11,342 nucleotides of DNA from Bathymodiolus azoricus thioautotrophic gill symbiont (GCF_001298715.1 NZ_CDSC02000366.1:1-11342), one strand, 5' to 3'. Positions 1 to 6,923 are shown, counted from the stretch's first letter. Notes: generated by a model from the sequence alone, not told the origin. A program made the numbers and translations.

Positions 1-281
1 TTTTGTTAAGAAATTGTGTAGTAGAGAATGGATAGAATTAGTTTAGTTTATTTTTGAAAATGGTATTATCAGGTTGGTGGTTTTTTGGTTGGGCTATGCA
101 AAGGTCTCTTTTTGTATTATGTGTATTGGTGTGATTTTTTACTTCTGGTTTGTGTGTAGAAAAATCAAGGGTCAGGATACGGTTCACCCACTTGACTAGA
201 CACCGACTTGATCAATTATAGCCTTGTTTTTTATTAAAAACGACACTATTTTTTGACTGAATGATGGGGTTTGGGGTAAAG

Positions 282-319
282 CCCTAACTTAAGCCTAAAA
301 GGCTTTTGTTAAGTTAGGG
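282..319. repeat. 38-base imperfect palindrome
   Basis: The outer arms CCCTAACTTA (282-291) and TAAGTTAGGG (310-319) are perfect inverted repeats of 10 bases. Inside them AGCC and GGCT pair around TAAAA, leaving a small bulge on the right arm. No T run follows directly on either strand; TTTTTTT comes only about 20 bases later on the plus strand. It may be a structured RNA element, a REP-like palindrome or the trace of an element end. Confidence 0.6.
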
Positions 320-351
320 GCGTTATCCTGATAAAACTTTTTTTGGAACTT

Positions 352-383
352 CGGTGTTAATTAAATGATAACATCGGCTTTTT
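352..383 (+). terminator. Intrinsic terminator-like hairpin
   Basis: CGGTGTTA (352-359) pairs with TAACATCG (369-376) over eight positions including one G-U pair, with a 9-base loop. GC and then five T (379-383) follow. The T run is on the plus strand, so it would stop a transcript coming from the left. It does not serve the minus-strand gene at 439-1599, for which no terminator is obvious. Confidence 0.5.
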
Positions 384-438
384 GCCAATAAAACAGACGC
401 AAACCTAAGTCTTGAACGGCGCTTAGATGGGAAGAATA

Positions 439-1599
439 TTATTTATCCCAATATTTAGTTTTTATCCCGTAACCCAAATCTGCTTCAATCAGTCTTGATC
501 GTACTTTGAGTAATTTTTCAATTAATGCAGGTTCAGACTGCTCATAACCTTCGGCATTGGGTGTGCGTTTGACCACCACACCTAATAATTCAGTAATTGC
601 ATTGCCGATAGAATTTTGCGAAATAGTGACAATTAATCTGTCTTGGTCATCACGGTAGATAAGTTGTTTAAATGCAGGTTGCCAACGAATATCTGAGGCA
701 TATTTGGCATTATTAAGGCATTTGTCACGCACTTTCTTGGCGGCAGATAAAAATCCATTGTTAAACAGCAGTATTTTTTCAATTTCTTGTGGAAAATAAG
801 CGTTTTTTGGCACGCCTGAATTTCGGCTAGACACTTGTGCAAAAAAAGTGCGATAAAAATCTAAAAAACCCTTGAGAATCTGATCGTATTCATGCCAAAA
901 TTCAATGCGCTTTAAACTGTCAATACCCCCTTGTATTTCCCAGCGTGTTAGCCCTTGTGGATAACCTGTGAGTGACAGACTGGAAGAGTCGCCAGACATT
1001 GGTTTGAGTATTTTTAAATCTAATGAGGATAAAAATTCCACATACACTTCTTGCATATAGGTAGCAAATAAAGAGTGTTGCCCGCCATCGGTTAAGTTAG
1101 GGTTGTTGGTATCTGTTATTTTTGCTTCTTTGAGTTGTTGCTTGTCAAATACAATAAAGTGGTTGTGCAACATTCTAATGCTCGGCACACCAGAGGAAGT
1201 AATCGGCCAAGTAGAATCCAATGAGGCTTCACCTGCCAACACCAAGTGTGTTTCTGGGTCTGGGTATTGCTCCAACATAAAACTGATAATAATTTGGTTC
1301 ATTCGATTCCAAACATTTTTCACATTATCAGGCACTTGCGTGCGTCTAACGGGTCTGCCCAGCGGGTTCAGAATTTTTTGCGAGGTATTGTAGATAATAG
1401 AGCAATCAAACTCATTTGAATGCCCCAGCGCCTTTCTATAAAATAACAAATCCTCATCATTGGCTAACAAGCCATTATTATTGGACAAATCTGCCAAATT
1501 CTCAGGCGAGTTAAAAAACTCATTCGGCTTCATTCCTTCGGGCACATCTAGTGGGATGGGGCGAAAAGGAACGCTAATTTCTCTTGGACCAATTGGCAT
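439..1599 (-). CDS. Unrecognised 386-residue conserved-looking protein
   Basis: I do not recognise this protein. It is a soluble polypeptide of 386 residues with no signal peptide or membrane helix. Base use and codon pattern match its neighbours, and a good ribosome site (AAGGAG, 1608-1613) lies 8 bases before the ATG, so it is very likely a real gene. Visible landmarks are a Pro-rich N-terminus, a stretch around residues 115-151 ending in SIRMLHNHFIVFD, GYPQGLTRWE at about 212-221, and an aromatic-rich helix (FWHEYD to FYRTFF) at about 233-250. The HNH run in LHNHF recalls the His motifs of HIT/GalT-type nucleotidyltransferases, but this is only a loose likeness. The start codon lies 17 bases after the T run of the terminator of the preceding lipoprotein gene, so it needs read-through or a hidden promoter. 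Real gene: high confidence. Function: unknown. Confidence 0.85.
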   Translation of the reverse strand: MPIGPREISVPFRPIPLDVPEGMKPNEFFNSPENLADLSNNNGLLANDEDLLFYRKALGHSNEFDCSIIYNTSQKILNPLGRPVRRTQVPDNVKNVWNRMNQIIISFMLEQYPDPETHLVLAGEASLDSTWPITSSGVPSIRMLHNHFIVFDKQQLKEAKITDTNNPNLTDGGQHSLFATYMQEVYVEFLSSLDLKILKPMSGDSSSLSLTGYPQGLTRWEIQGGIDSLKRIEFWHEYDQILKGFLDFYRTFFAQVSSRNSGVPKNAYFPQEIEKILLFNNGFLSAAKKVRDKCLNNAKYASDIRWQPAFKQLIYRDDQDRLIVTISQNSIGNAITELLGVVVKRTPNAEGYEQSEPALIEKLLKVRSRLIEADLGYGIKTKYWDK

Positions 1600-1616
1600 G
1601 GTTCTTACTCCTTAAT

Positions 1617-1651
1617 AAAAAAAGGTTTATGTCACTTACGCAACATAAACC
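1617..1651 (-). terminator. Intrinsic terminator after the lipoprotein gene
   Basis: Read on the minus strand, GGTTTATG (1651-1644) pairs perfectly with CATAAACC (1631-1624) around a 12-base loop and is followed by seven T (1623-1617). This is a textbook intrinsic terminator for the pfp-lipoprotein unit. Its T run ends only 17 bases before the ATG of the next gene (1599) and just before that gene's ribosome site, so it may also act as an attenuator for it. Confidence 0.8.
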
Positions 1652-1671
1652 CCCTTAAACCTAAATCAAGC

Positions 1672-2226
1672 CTAATCGTTATCAAAATAACCGGCATTAT
1701 CGTGTTCTTTTTTGTATGCTTCATATTGTTGTATAGTGTCTTTGTTTCTTAGCGCTTCAATTGTGCCAAACAAATCTTCACCTTTTGTTTCGATTAATAA
1801 AAACATTGTATAGCCAGACTTAATATCAATTGATTCAAACTCAACAGTTTTATAACCAAAAGCATTGTTATGAATTTGTGTTTGATAGTTGTCAACCAAT
1901 TCATGGCGTTTTACTTTAGATAGTATTCTACCAACCAATTGGCTGTAAATTTGATCTTTAGCATTTTTTAATGCCTTTGTTCTAGTTGCGCCCACTTCAG
2001 AACCTGTGGCAATACCGCAAGCATAAAAGCTTTCATCTGCTAAGGCATCAGAAATTTGCACAATAGTAGAAATCCCAAGTATTAAATAAGGTATTAAAGA
2101 AACATCTTCCTCCTCTTCTTGGCACCAACTTGGAATATCATCAGACTCTACCCGTTCGGGCAAAGTACCACAAGAGGATAGTAAGGCTACAATAAATCCT
2201 AAACTAAATAGTTTGTAATAATGTAT
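1672..2226 (-). CDS. Putative LPP20-like lipoprotein, ATA start
   Basis: This is a probable outer-membrane or periplasmic lipoprotein of 184 residues, counting from an ATA codon at 2226-2224. In this frame the N-terminus reads as a classical lipoprotein signal: Lys5, hydrophobic residues 6-16, then lipobox L16-S17-S18-C19-G, so Cys19 would be lipidated. A ribosome site AAGAGG (2237-2232) lies five bases before the ATA. No ATG, GTG or TTG occurs in frame before TTG at 2163, which would cut off the whole signal and give 163 residues. The mature part has a Pro-x-Trp near the start, an acidic EEEED run, then FYACGIATG followed by an Ala/Lys-rich helix; this layout resembles the LPP20 family of small lipoproteins, whose role is unclear. 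It lies 20 bases after pfp with no terminator between, so the two are probably cotranscribed. The start could be a true ATA, a mutated ATG or a sequence error. Confidence 0.75.
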   Translation of the reverse strand: MHYYKLFSLGFIVALLSSCGTLPERVESDDIPSWCQEEEEDVSLIPYLILGISTIVQISDALADESFYACGIATGSEVGATRTKALKNAKDQIYSQLVGRILSKVKRHELVDNYQTQIHNNAFGYKTVEFESIDIKSGYTMFLLIETKGEDLFGTIEALRNKDTIQQYEAYKKEHDNAGYFDND

Positions 2227-2231
2227 AACAA

Positions 2232-2237
2232 CCTCTT
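2232..2237 (-). promoter_or_regulatory. Ribosome site fixing the lipoprotein start
   Basis: AAGAGG on the minus strand sits five bases upstream of the ATA codon at 2226-2224. No comparably placed Shine-Dalgarno sequence serves the downstream TTG at 2163, where the bases upstream encode the lipobox. This supports the longer protein. Confidence 0.6.
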
Positions 2238-2246
2238 AGATAAATC

Positions 2247-3491
2247 TTAAACTTCAAATGAAGGTAACTTCTTTTCCACCATCTCTTTTTTCATGACCAC
2301 ATAATCTGGCAAGCCATTTTTGTATGGTGGGTAGTCTTCGCCTTCGATAAGCGGTTGTAAATATTCACGACACGCATCAGTAATGCCAAATCCATCGTCA
2401 GAAATATAATCCATCGGCATCATCTTCTCAACATTGGCAATGTCTTTTAACTCACCCATGCCGATCTCCCAAGTGTATGGGTTGTTTGAGGTTCTAATGA
2501 CTGCAGGCATTACGGAGTTTTTGCCTTCCATTGCCAAGTTTACCGCTGCTTCACCTAGCGCATAAGCTTGTTCAACATCAGATTTGGAAGACAAGTGGCG
2601 TGCTGCACGCTGCAAGTAGTCTGCTACTGCCCAATGGTATTTATGTCCTAATGCGTCTTTAATTAAGTTGGCAACTACAGGCGCTGCACCACCGAGTTGT
2701 GCGTGACCGAAGTCATCGCGAGTGCCTTGTTCGGCAAGAAAACGACCGTCTGCCCATTTTGTGCCTTCAGAAACCACAACGGTGCAATAACCAAATTCTT
2801 TAACATTGGCATCTACTTTGGCTAAGAATTTTTTCTCATCAAAATCTACTTCTGGGAACAAGATTACCACAGGAATTGAATCATCAACTAAGCCACCTGC
2901 TGCTGCAATCCAGCCCGCATGTCTGCCCATAACTTCTAATACGAAAATTTTAGTAGAAGTGGCACACATAGAAGCCACATCAAAACTTGCCTCCATGGTA
3001 GAAACAGCAATGTATTTTGCTACTGAGCCAAACCCTGGGCAGTTGTCTGTTACTGGTAAATCGTTGTCAACTGTTTTTGGTACATGAATGGCTTGGATTG
3101 GGTAACCCATAGACTCAGACAATTGAGAAACTTTCAAACAAGTATCTGCCGAATCGCCACCACCATTGTAGAAGAAATAACCGATATCATGCGCTTTAAA
3201 TACTTCAATCAATCTTTCGTATTCTGCCTTGTTGTCTTCTAAAGATTTCATTTTGTAACGACAAGAGCCAAAGCCACCAGAAGGTGTGTGTTTGAGTGCT
3301 GAAATGTCAGCATCAGATTCTTTAGAAGTGTCAATTAGATTTTCAGTTAAGGCACCGATAATGCCATTTTGGCCTGCATAAACCGTGCCGATTTTATCTG
3401 AGTGTTTGCGTGCTGTTTCAATCACACCACAAGCAGACGCATTAATTACGGCTGTTACACCACCAGATTGTGCATAAAAAGCATTTTTCAT
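2247..3491 (-). CDS. pfp: PPi-dependent 6-phosphofructokinase
   Basis: This enzyme reversibly interconverts fructose 6-phosphate and fructose 1,6-bisphosphate using pyrophosphate/phosphate, in the cytoplasm. The protein has 414 residues, usual for this PFK group. QSGG (8-11) begins the nucleotide/PPi-binding fold; NGGGDS is at 109-114; PKTVDNDL at 138-145 carries Lys139, where ATP-using enzymes have Gly (PGTIDND), the accepted mark of PPi use; MGRHAGW at 188-194 binds the sugar phosphate. The ATG is supported by AAGGA 8 bases upstream. In sulfur-oxidising symbionts and relatives this enzyme has been proposed to replace fructose bisphosphatase in the Calvin cycle and to save energy as PPi; that role is inferred here. 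Such genes often sit beside a proton-pumping pyrophosphatase, which is not in this window. A TATAAT lies in the upstream gap, and the lipoprotein gene follows at 20 bases. Confidence 0.95.
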   Translation of the reverse strand: MKNAFYAQSGGVTAVINASACGVIETARKHSDKIGTVYAGQNGIIGALTENLIDTSKESDADISALKHTPSGGFGSCRYKMKSLEDNKAEYERLIEVFKAHDIGYFFYNGGGDSADTCLKVSQLSESMGYPIQAIHVPKTVDNDLPVTDNCPGFGSVAKYIAVSTMEASFDVASMCATSTKIFVLEVMGRHAGWIAAAGGLVDDSIPVVILFPEVDFDEKKFLAKVDANVKEFGYCTVVVSEGTKWADGRFLAEQGTRDDFGHAQLGGAAPVVANLIKDALGHKYHWAVADYLQRAARHLSSKSDVEQAYALGEAAVNLAMEGKNSVMPAVIRTSNNPYTWEIGMGELKDIANVEKMMPMDYISDDGFGITDACREYLQPLIEGEDYPPYKNGLPDYVVMKKEMVEKKLPSFEV

Positions 3492-3522
3492 TGTTAGTTC
3501 CTTTTGACTTATAAAACCACTA

Positions 3523-3551
3523 ATTATACATTGCTACGGTAATTTCGTATG
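3523..3551 (-). promoter_or_regulatory. Possible pfp promoter (-10 box)
   Basis: A perfect TATAAT (3528-3523 on the minus strand) lies 31 bases before the pfp ATG. No convincing -35 hexamer stands 16-18 bases upstream, so support rests on the -10 box and the 71-base gap after the phosphoesterase gene. Confidence 0.4.
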
Positions 3552-3562
3552 TAAAAAAGGTC

Positions 3563-4039
3563 TCATATTGATTCAAAAATATGTGGCGTGAATTCCCAGT
3601 TTTGTGAACTATTAATGCTTAACACTAAACATTTAGAGCTACCGCCATTACGCACCGCACCTGATGCACCCGGGTTAATTATCCAAGGGCTAGATTCTGT
3701 GTCAATCACTTGTTTATGCGTGTGTCCATAAATAATGGCTCTAGCATTGGGATGAGTCTGGCGTAAGGATTTGTGTGACGGTGTTTGCCAACCATGTTCT
3801 TGACCATGTTCTATGACTATTTTCCCGCCTGGTAGCGACAGGGTTTCAATGTCTTTTAGTTTAATGTGTTTATCATTATTACCCCGAACAGCAGTGAGTG
3901 GCTGAGTGAGCACACTGAGTGTTTGCTCTTCAATGATATCGCCCGCATGAACGATTTGGTCACAGGTGTTCATTAAGCTGATAATATCGGGGTGAATCCA
4001 GCCATGAGAATCTGATAGGATACCTATTTTAAGTGCCAC
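3563..4039 (-). CDS. YfcE/MJ0936-type metallophosphoesterase
   Basis: This is a small calcineurin-like phosphoesterase of 158 residues, the usual size for the YfcE/MJ0936 group, whose members hydrolyse phosphodiesters using two metal ions; the natural substrate is not known. All metal-ligand motifs are visible in order: DSH (Asp10, His12), HAGD (Asp34), GNND (53-56), EHG (His78), GHTH (105-108) and NPGA (122-125). It has no signal peptide, so it is cytoplasmic. The start is GTG (4039-4037), one base after the TAA of the upstream NYN gene, with no clear ribosome site of its own, so translation is probably coupled to that gene. A phosphodiesterase tied to a putative RNase might act on RNA fragments or nucleotides, but this is only an inference from position. 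Confidence 0.9.
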   Translation of the reverse strand: MALKIGILSDSHGWIHPDIISLMNTCDQIVHAGDIIEEQTLSVLTQPLTAVRGNNDKHIKLKDIETLSLPGGKIVIEHGQEHGWQTPSHKSLRQTHPNARAIIYGHTHKQVIDTESSPWIINPGASGAVRNGGSSKCLVLSINSSQNWEFTPHIFESI

Positions 4040-4040
4040 T

Positions 4041-4706
4041 TTATTTAGGTAGTGCTGTATTCAAATCATCAATGTGCTCTTGCAAATCAGGTTTGATGGT
4101 TGTATTCATAGAGTCTAATATAAATTCAATGCCTTCTCGTCTTGCCAATTTTGCCGCAGGAACAAAATCACTATCGCCAGAGATTAAAATTATTTTATTG
4201 ACTTGTTTTTTGTATGCCATAGAGGCAATGTCTAAGCCAATTTTCATATCAACAGATTTTTGTTGAGCGTGATAAATTACATCACTTTCAATAACATCAG
4301 TATGTGTGATTCTTCCTGATATTAAGTTTTTAGATAGTTCTGGATCTTTTAGCGTCCAGCGTGCATTTTTTTCATCAAGAAAACCTAATCTTAATGCGAA
4401 ATTTCTAGTGTTTCTTAATTGGTTGTGTAGATCTTGCCTGAACAATGCAGTTGTTGATTTTTTTAAATCAACAGCTTTTCTTGTTATTGGATGGTGTAAT
4501 TTTTTGGTAATGGGAGGGCAGTCGTAGAAAAATATTCGATACAGTCTTTCTGGTTCTGTTATGTATTTATCATCACTTTTAGACGGGTTACATATATGTT
4601 TTAAACAATGTGTTGTTAAACCTTTAACAACTTTTTTAGCGTCTGATTTTTCTTTACAGAGTTTTAGATAAAAACCACCATCAACTAGAATAGCAACATT
4701 TCTCAT
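4041..4706 (-). CDS. NYN-domain protein, putative RNase (LabA/DUF88-like)
   Basis: This 221-residue protein has the PIN-like NYN fold found in LabA/DUF88 proteins, many of which are metal-dependent ribonucleases. The acidic residues that form the active site are present: Asp9 in ILVDGGF at the N-terminus, Asp153 and Asp159 in the VDMKIGLDI stretch, and Asp178/Asp180 in ISGDSDFVPAAK, followed by the usual Ala-Arg-Arg-Gly turn. A middle insertion (about 40-130), rich in Lys/Arg, is not obviously a known domain. It is the first gene after a strong promoter, a hairpin RNA and a terminator, with only 18 bases between the T run and the ATG. The phosphoesterase gene follows after one base. The family is clear; the RNA target and the role are not. 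Expression probably depends on read-through of the terminator. Confidence 0.85.
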   Translation of the reverse strand: MRNVAILVDGGFYLKLCKEKSDAKKVVKGLTTHCLKHICNPSKSDDKYITEPERLYRIFFYDCPPITKKLHHPITRKAVDLKKSTTALFRQDLHNQLRNTRNFALRLGFLDEKNARWTLKDPELSKNLISGRITHTDVIESDVIYHAQQKSVDMKIGLDIASMAYKKQVNKIILISGDSDFVPAAKLARREGIEFILDSMNTTIKPDLQEHIDDLNTALPK

Positions 4707-4724
4707 AATTATTTTATTCTCAAT

Positions 4725-4793
4725 AAAAAAAACCCAAAGGTCTGGCGAAACTCCTATTTAGTGGTTTCGCTTTTCTGCTTTGGGCTATGTATG
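4725..4793 (-). ncRNA. Candidate hairpin small RNA / attenuator
   Basis: On the minus strand an outer stem CCCAAAG (4784-4778) with CTTTGGG (4739-4733), extended by G-U and A-U pairs, encloses internal loops CAGAAAA and CAGAC and a perfect inner stem GCGAAAC (4770-4764) with GTTTCGC (4751-4745). The apical loop is CACTAAATAGGA. Eight T (4732-4725) follow the outer stem, so the element ends as an intrinsic terminator. A consensus promoter just upstream would start RNA near 4793, giving a transcript of about 70 bases. It also closes the cysS-yrfG unit. It could be only a terminator, but the second paired segment, the internal loops and a dedicated promoter suggest a free small RNA or a leader that controls the NYN gene. 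I cannot match it to a known RNA family. Confidence 0.6.
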
Positions 4794-4799
4794 GAGGTA

Positions 4800-4827
4800 A
4801 TTATACTAACTTATTAATTAATGTCAA
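4800..4827 (-). promoter_or_regulatory. Consensus sigma70 promoter before the hairpin RNA
   Basis: On the minus strand TTGACA (4827-4822) and TATAAT (4805-4800) are both exact consensus boxes with a 16-base spacer. It begins 7 bases after the stop codon of the nucleotidase gene. Initiation is expected near 4793, giving the hairpin RNA and, with read-through, the NYN and phosphoesterase genes. Confidence 0.8.
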
Positions 4828-4834
4828 CCATTCT

Positions 4835-5494
4835 TTATATGATATGCTCAAAAGTTTCAATATTGATAAAGCCTTCAATTTCTTTGGCGTTTACTTTAGA
4901 GCTAGGTTTACTGATAGCAATGACTGTGCCAATGCCATATTGCTTGGCAGATTTTAAGACAGAGGGTGAGTCATCAAAAAAGATGCTTTTTGCTTTATCA
5001 AATTTAATTTCGTTTTCTAATTGTTGCCAAAATTCTTGTTTTTCTTTGGCAATATTATAATCGTGAGAAGAGATAATACCGTCAAAATAAGCCTCTAAAT
5101 TAGTTACACGCATTTTTAGTTTCAATGTTTTTCGATGTGCATTAGTCACCAAATAAATACGCTTTTTATGCGTCTTGGCTTGCGCCAAAAACTCCAATAC
5201 AAAGGGGTGGATTTGTATTAAATGTGCCACATCTTCTTTGAGTTGAGCAATGTCTAATTGTAGTTTTTCTTGCCAATAATCCAGACAATACCAATGTAGT
5301 TTGCCTTCTTCTGCGCGTAGAATTGGATAGAGTTTGTCTTTGGCTTCATCAAAGGTTATATTGTGTTTATTGGCAAATACCAAAGGCATATATTCCATCC
5401 AAAAATGTAGGTCAAAATGTAGGTCTAATAGCGTGCCATCCATATCTAGTAAGATGGTGTCAATATCTCCCCAATCTATCTTTGAGGAAGGCAA
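4835..5494 (-). CDS. yrfG: YrfG-type GMP/IMP nucleotidase (HAD)
   Basis: This HAD-superfamily 5'-nucleotidase closely resembles E. coli YrfG, which dephosphorylates GMP and IMP. Counting from an ATG at 5533, motif I is LLDMDGT (Asp30, Asp32), motif II Thr130 in LVTNAH, motif III Lys163, and motif IV FFDDSP (Asp187, Asp188). Shared YrfG signatures include FW near residue 44 and LHWYCLDYW at about 79-87. I favour a TTG start at 5494, which gives 219 residues: E. coli YrfG begins about 16 residues before LLDMDGT, and GAGGAAG (5504-5498) is well placed for this codon. The ATG at 5533 (232 residues) would overlap cysS by 26 bases and adds a tail without family likeness. The TTG and its ribosome site lie in a perfect hairpin directly after the cysS stop, so translation is probably coupled to cysS. 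Confidence 0.88.
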   Translation of the reverse strand: MPSSKIDWGDIDTILLDMDGTLLDLHFDLHFWMEYMPLVFANKHNITFDEAKDKLYPILRAEEGKLHWYCLDYWQEKLQLDIAQLKEDVAHLIQIHPFVLEFLAQAKTHKKRIYLVTNAHRKTLKLKMRVTNLEAYFDGIISSHDYNIAKEKQEFWQQLENEIKFDKAKSIFFDDSPSVLKSAKQYGIGTVIAISKPSSKVNAKEIEGFINIETFEHII

Positions 5495-5506
5495 GGTCTT
5501 CCTCAA
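5482..5506 (-). promoter_or_regulatory. Hairpin masking the yrfG ribosome site
   Basis: TTGAGGAAG (5506-5498) and CTTCCTCAA (5490-5482) form a perfect 9-base-pair stem with the 7-base loop ACCTTGC. The Shine-Dalgarno bases GAGG lie in the stem and the likely TTG start in the loop. The stem begins one base after the cysS stop codon (5510-5508), so a ribosome ending cysS would open it. No T run follows, so it is not an intrinsic terminator. Confidence 0.55.
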
Positions 5507-5507
5507 G

Positions 5508-6923
5508 TTAGTTGCAACGCCAGTTTGTGCCATTTTTATTGTCTTCTAAAATAATTCCCAATTCAGCTAACTCATCTCTAATTTGGTCGGATAGGTTGAA
5601 GTCTTTGTTGTTTCTAGCCTCATTGCGCTTCTCAATTTTTGCATCAATTTGCGTATCGGACAAGTCCACTCCCCTCTTTTCAGTGTTTCCTTGAGGGGTG
5701 TGTTTTAAAAAGGTATCAGCATCCATTTGCAGAATGCCAATATAGCCACCCAATTTTTTCAGTAGTTGACCTAAGGCATTTGCTTGGTCGCTATCTTTTT
5801 CACGCTTGGCGTTGACGACTTTGGCGAGCTCAAACAAAATACTGAGTGCAATTGGTGTATTAAAGTCATCATCTAACGCTGCTGTGAATCGCGCTTCATA
5901 ATCAAAACGCTGAGAGACTTCTTCTGTTGCTGCTTCTGAGGCGCTTAATCCGCGTGTGGCAGTGTATAGGCGTGTTAGAGATGCCTTGGCGTTGTCTAAG
6001 TTTTCATCAGAGAAATTAAGCGGGCTACGATAATGCGAGCTCATAATAAAGTAGCGCAAGGTCTCGCCATCGTAATTTTCTAATACGCCACGAATGGTGA
6101 AAAAATTATTCAGCGATTTGCTCATTTTTTCGTTATTGATATTTACAAACCCCACATGCATCCAAGTATTGACAAAAGTACAATCGTTAGCGCCCTCAGA
6201 TTGTGCAATTTCATTTTCATGATGTGGAAAGGCTAAGTCCATACCGCCACCATGAATATCAAAATGTTTGCCAAGATGGGTGCATGACATTGCGGAACAC
6301 TCAATATGCCAACCTGGGCGACCATCACCCCAAGGTGATTGCCAACTTGGCTCGTTAGGCTTTGCCATTTTCCATAGCACAAAATCTAGCGGGTCTTGTT
6401 TGCTTGTTTCCACATCAACTCTAGCACCTGCTTCAAGCTCATCAAGGTTTTTGCCACTCAGTTTGCCGTAATTCTTAAATTTGCGTACCGAGTAATACAC
6501 ATCGCCATTTTTGCCTTGATAGGCAATGCCTTTTTCAATTAAAGACTTAATCATATAAAACATTTGGTCAATGGCATCGGTTGCACGCGGCTCAATATCA
6601 GGAGGTAAGATGCTGAGTGCGCGCTCATCCTCGTGCATGGCATTAATGAATCGGTTGGTTAGTGAGTAAATATCTTCCTTGTTTTCAACAGCACGCTTTA
6701 TGATTTTGTCATCAATATCGGTAATATTACGCACATATTCCACTTGAGGAAAATGACGACGCAAATGACGGACAATCACATCAAACATTACCAAGACACG
6801 AGCATGACCCATATGGCAATAGTCATATACTGTCATTCCGCAGACATACATTCCGACCTTTTCTGGGTTGATGGGTTTAAACTCCTCTTTTTGTTTGCTA
6901 AGCGTGTTGTAGATTTTAAGCAT
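5508..6923 (-). CDS. cysS: Cysteinyl-tRNA synthetase
   Basis: This class I aminoacyl-tRNA synthetase charges tRNA-Cys in the cytoplasm. The start at ATG 6923 gives 471 residues and MLKIYNTL, matching the E. coli N-terminus; a TTG 30 bases further out adds nothing that resembles the family. Zinc ligands fall where known: Cys28, Cys209, His234, Glu238. The HIGH motif reads HMGH (37-40) and KMSKS is at 266-270. The C-terminus ends in the usual region before NGTNWRCN. E. coli CysS has 461 residues, so the length is normal. The nucleotidase gene follows directly and appears translationally coupled. The upstream 109-base gap is shared with the divergent peroxiredoxin gene. I see no clear consensus promoter for cysS there. 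Confidence 0.97.
   Translation of the reverse strand: MLKIYNTLSKQKEEFKPINPEKVGMYVCGMTVYDYCHMGHARVLVMFDVIVRHLRRHFPQVEYVRNITDIDDKIIKRAVENKEDIYSLTNRFINAMHEDERALSILPPDIEPRATDAIDQMFYMIKSLIEKGIAYQGKNGDVYYSVRKFKNYGKLSGKNLDELEAGARVDVETSKQDPLDFVLWKMAKPNEPSWQSPWGDGRPGWHIECSAMSCTHLGKHFDIHGGGMDLAFPHHENEIAQSEGANDCTFVNTWMHVGFVNINNEKMSKSLNNFFTIRGVLENYDGETLRYFIMSSHYRSPLNFSDENLDNAKASLTRLYTATRGLSASEAATEEVSQRFDYEARFTAALDDDFNTPIALSILFELAKVVNAKREKDSDQANALGQLLKKLGGYIGILQMDADTFLKHTPQGNTEKRGVDLSDTQIDAKIEKRNEARNNKDFNLSDQIRDELAELGIILEDNKNGTNWRCN

Larger units (their letters stand above)
1..438. other. Gene-free stretch with two hairpins
   Basis: No reading frame here has both a credible start and recognisable content. 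The longest open plus-strand stretch runs from about 47 to the TAG at 197-199 and ends in KGQDTVHPLD; it has no good ribosome site and I do not recognise it. A short hydrophobic 24-codon frame (60-134) also lacks support. The second half holds a long imperfect palindrome (282-319) and a terminator-like hairpin (352-383). The stretch could be the decayed end of an inserted element plus the 3' end of an upstream plus-strand transcript, but nothing proves this. Confidence 0.5.

Noticed and set aside
60..134. 24-codon hydrophobic micro-ORF
   Set aside because: No convincing ribosome site, no known small membrane protein resemblance, and hydrophobicity is expected from T-rich DNA.
4033..4266. Plus-strand frames opposite the NYN, pfp, cysS and other minus-strand genes
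   Set aside because: They lie wholly within well-supported genes, lack ribosome sites and show no family features.
4735..4790. Start of a leader peptide using AGGAG in the hairpin loop
   Set aside because: The next possible start (TTG) is about 13 bases away inside the terminator stem and would give only a few codons.
4725..4793. A classical type III toxin-antitoxin RNA
   Set aside because: There are no tandem repeats of 30-40 bases, and the downstream protein is NYN/PIN-like, not ToxN-like. Only the gene order is similar.
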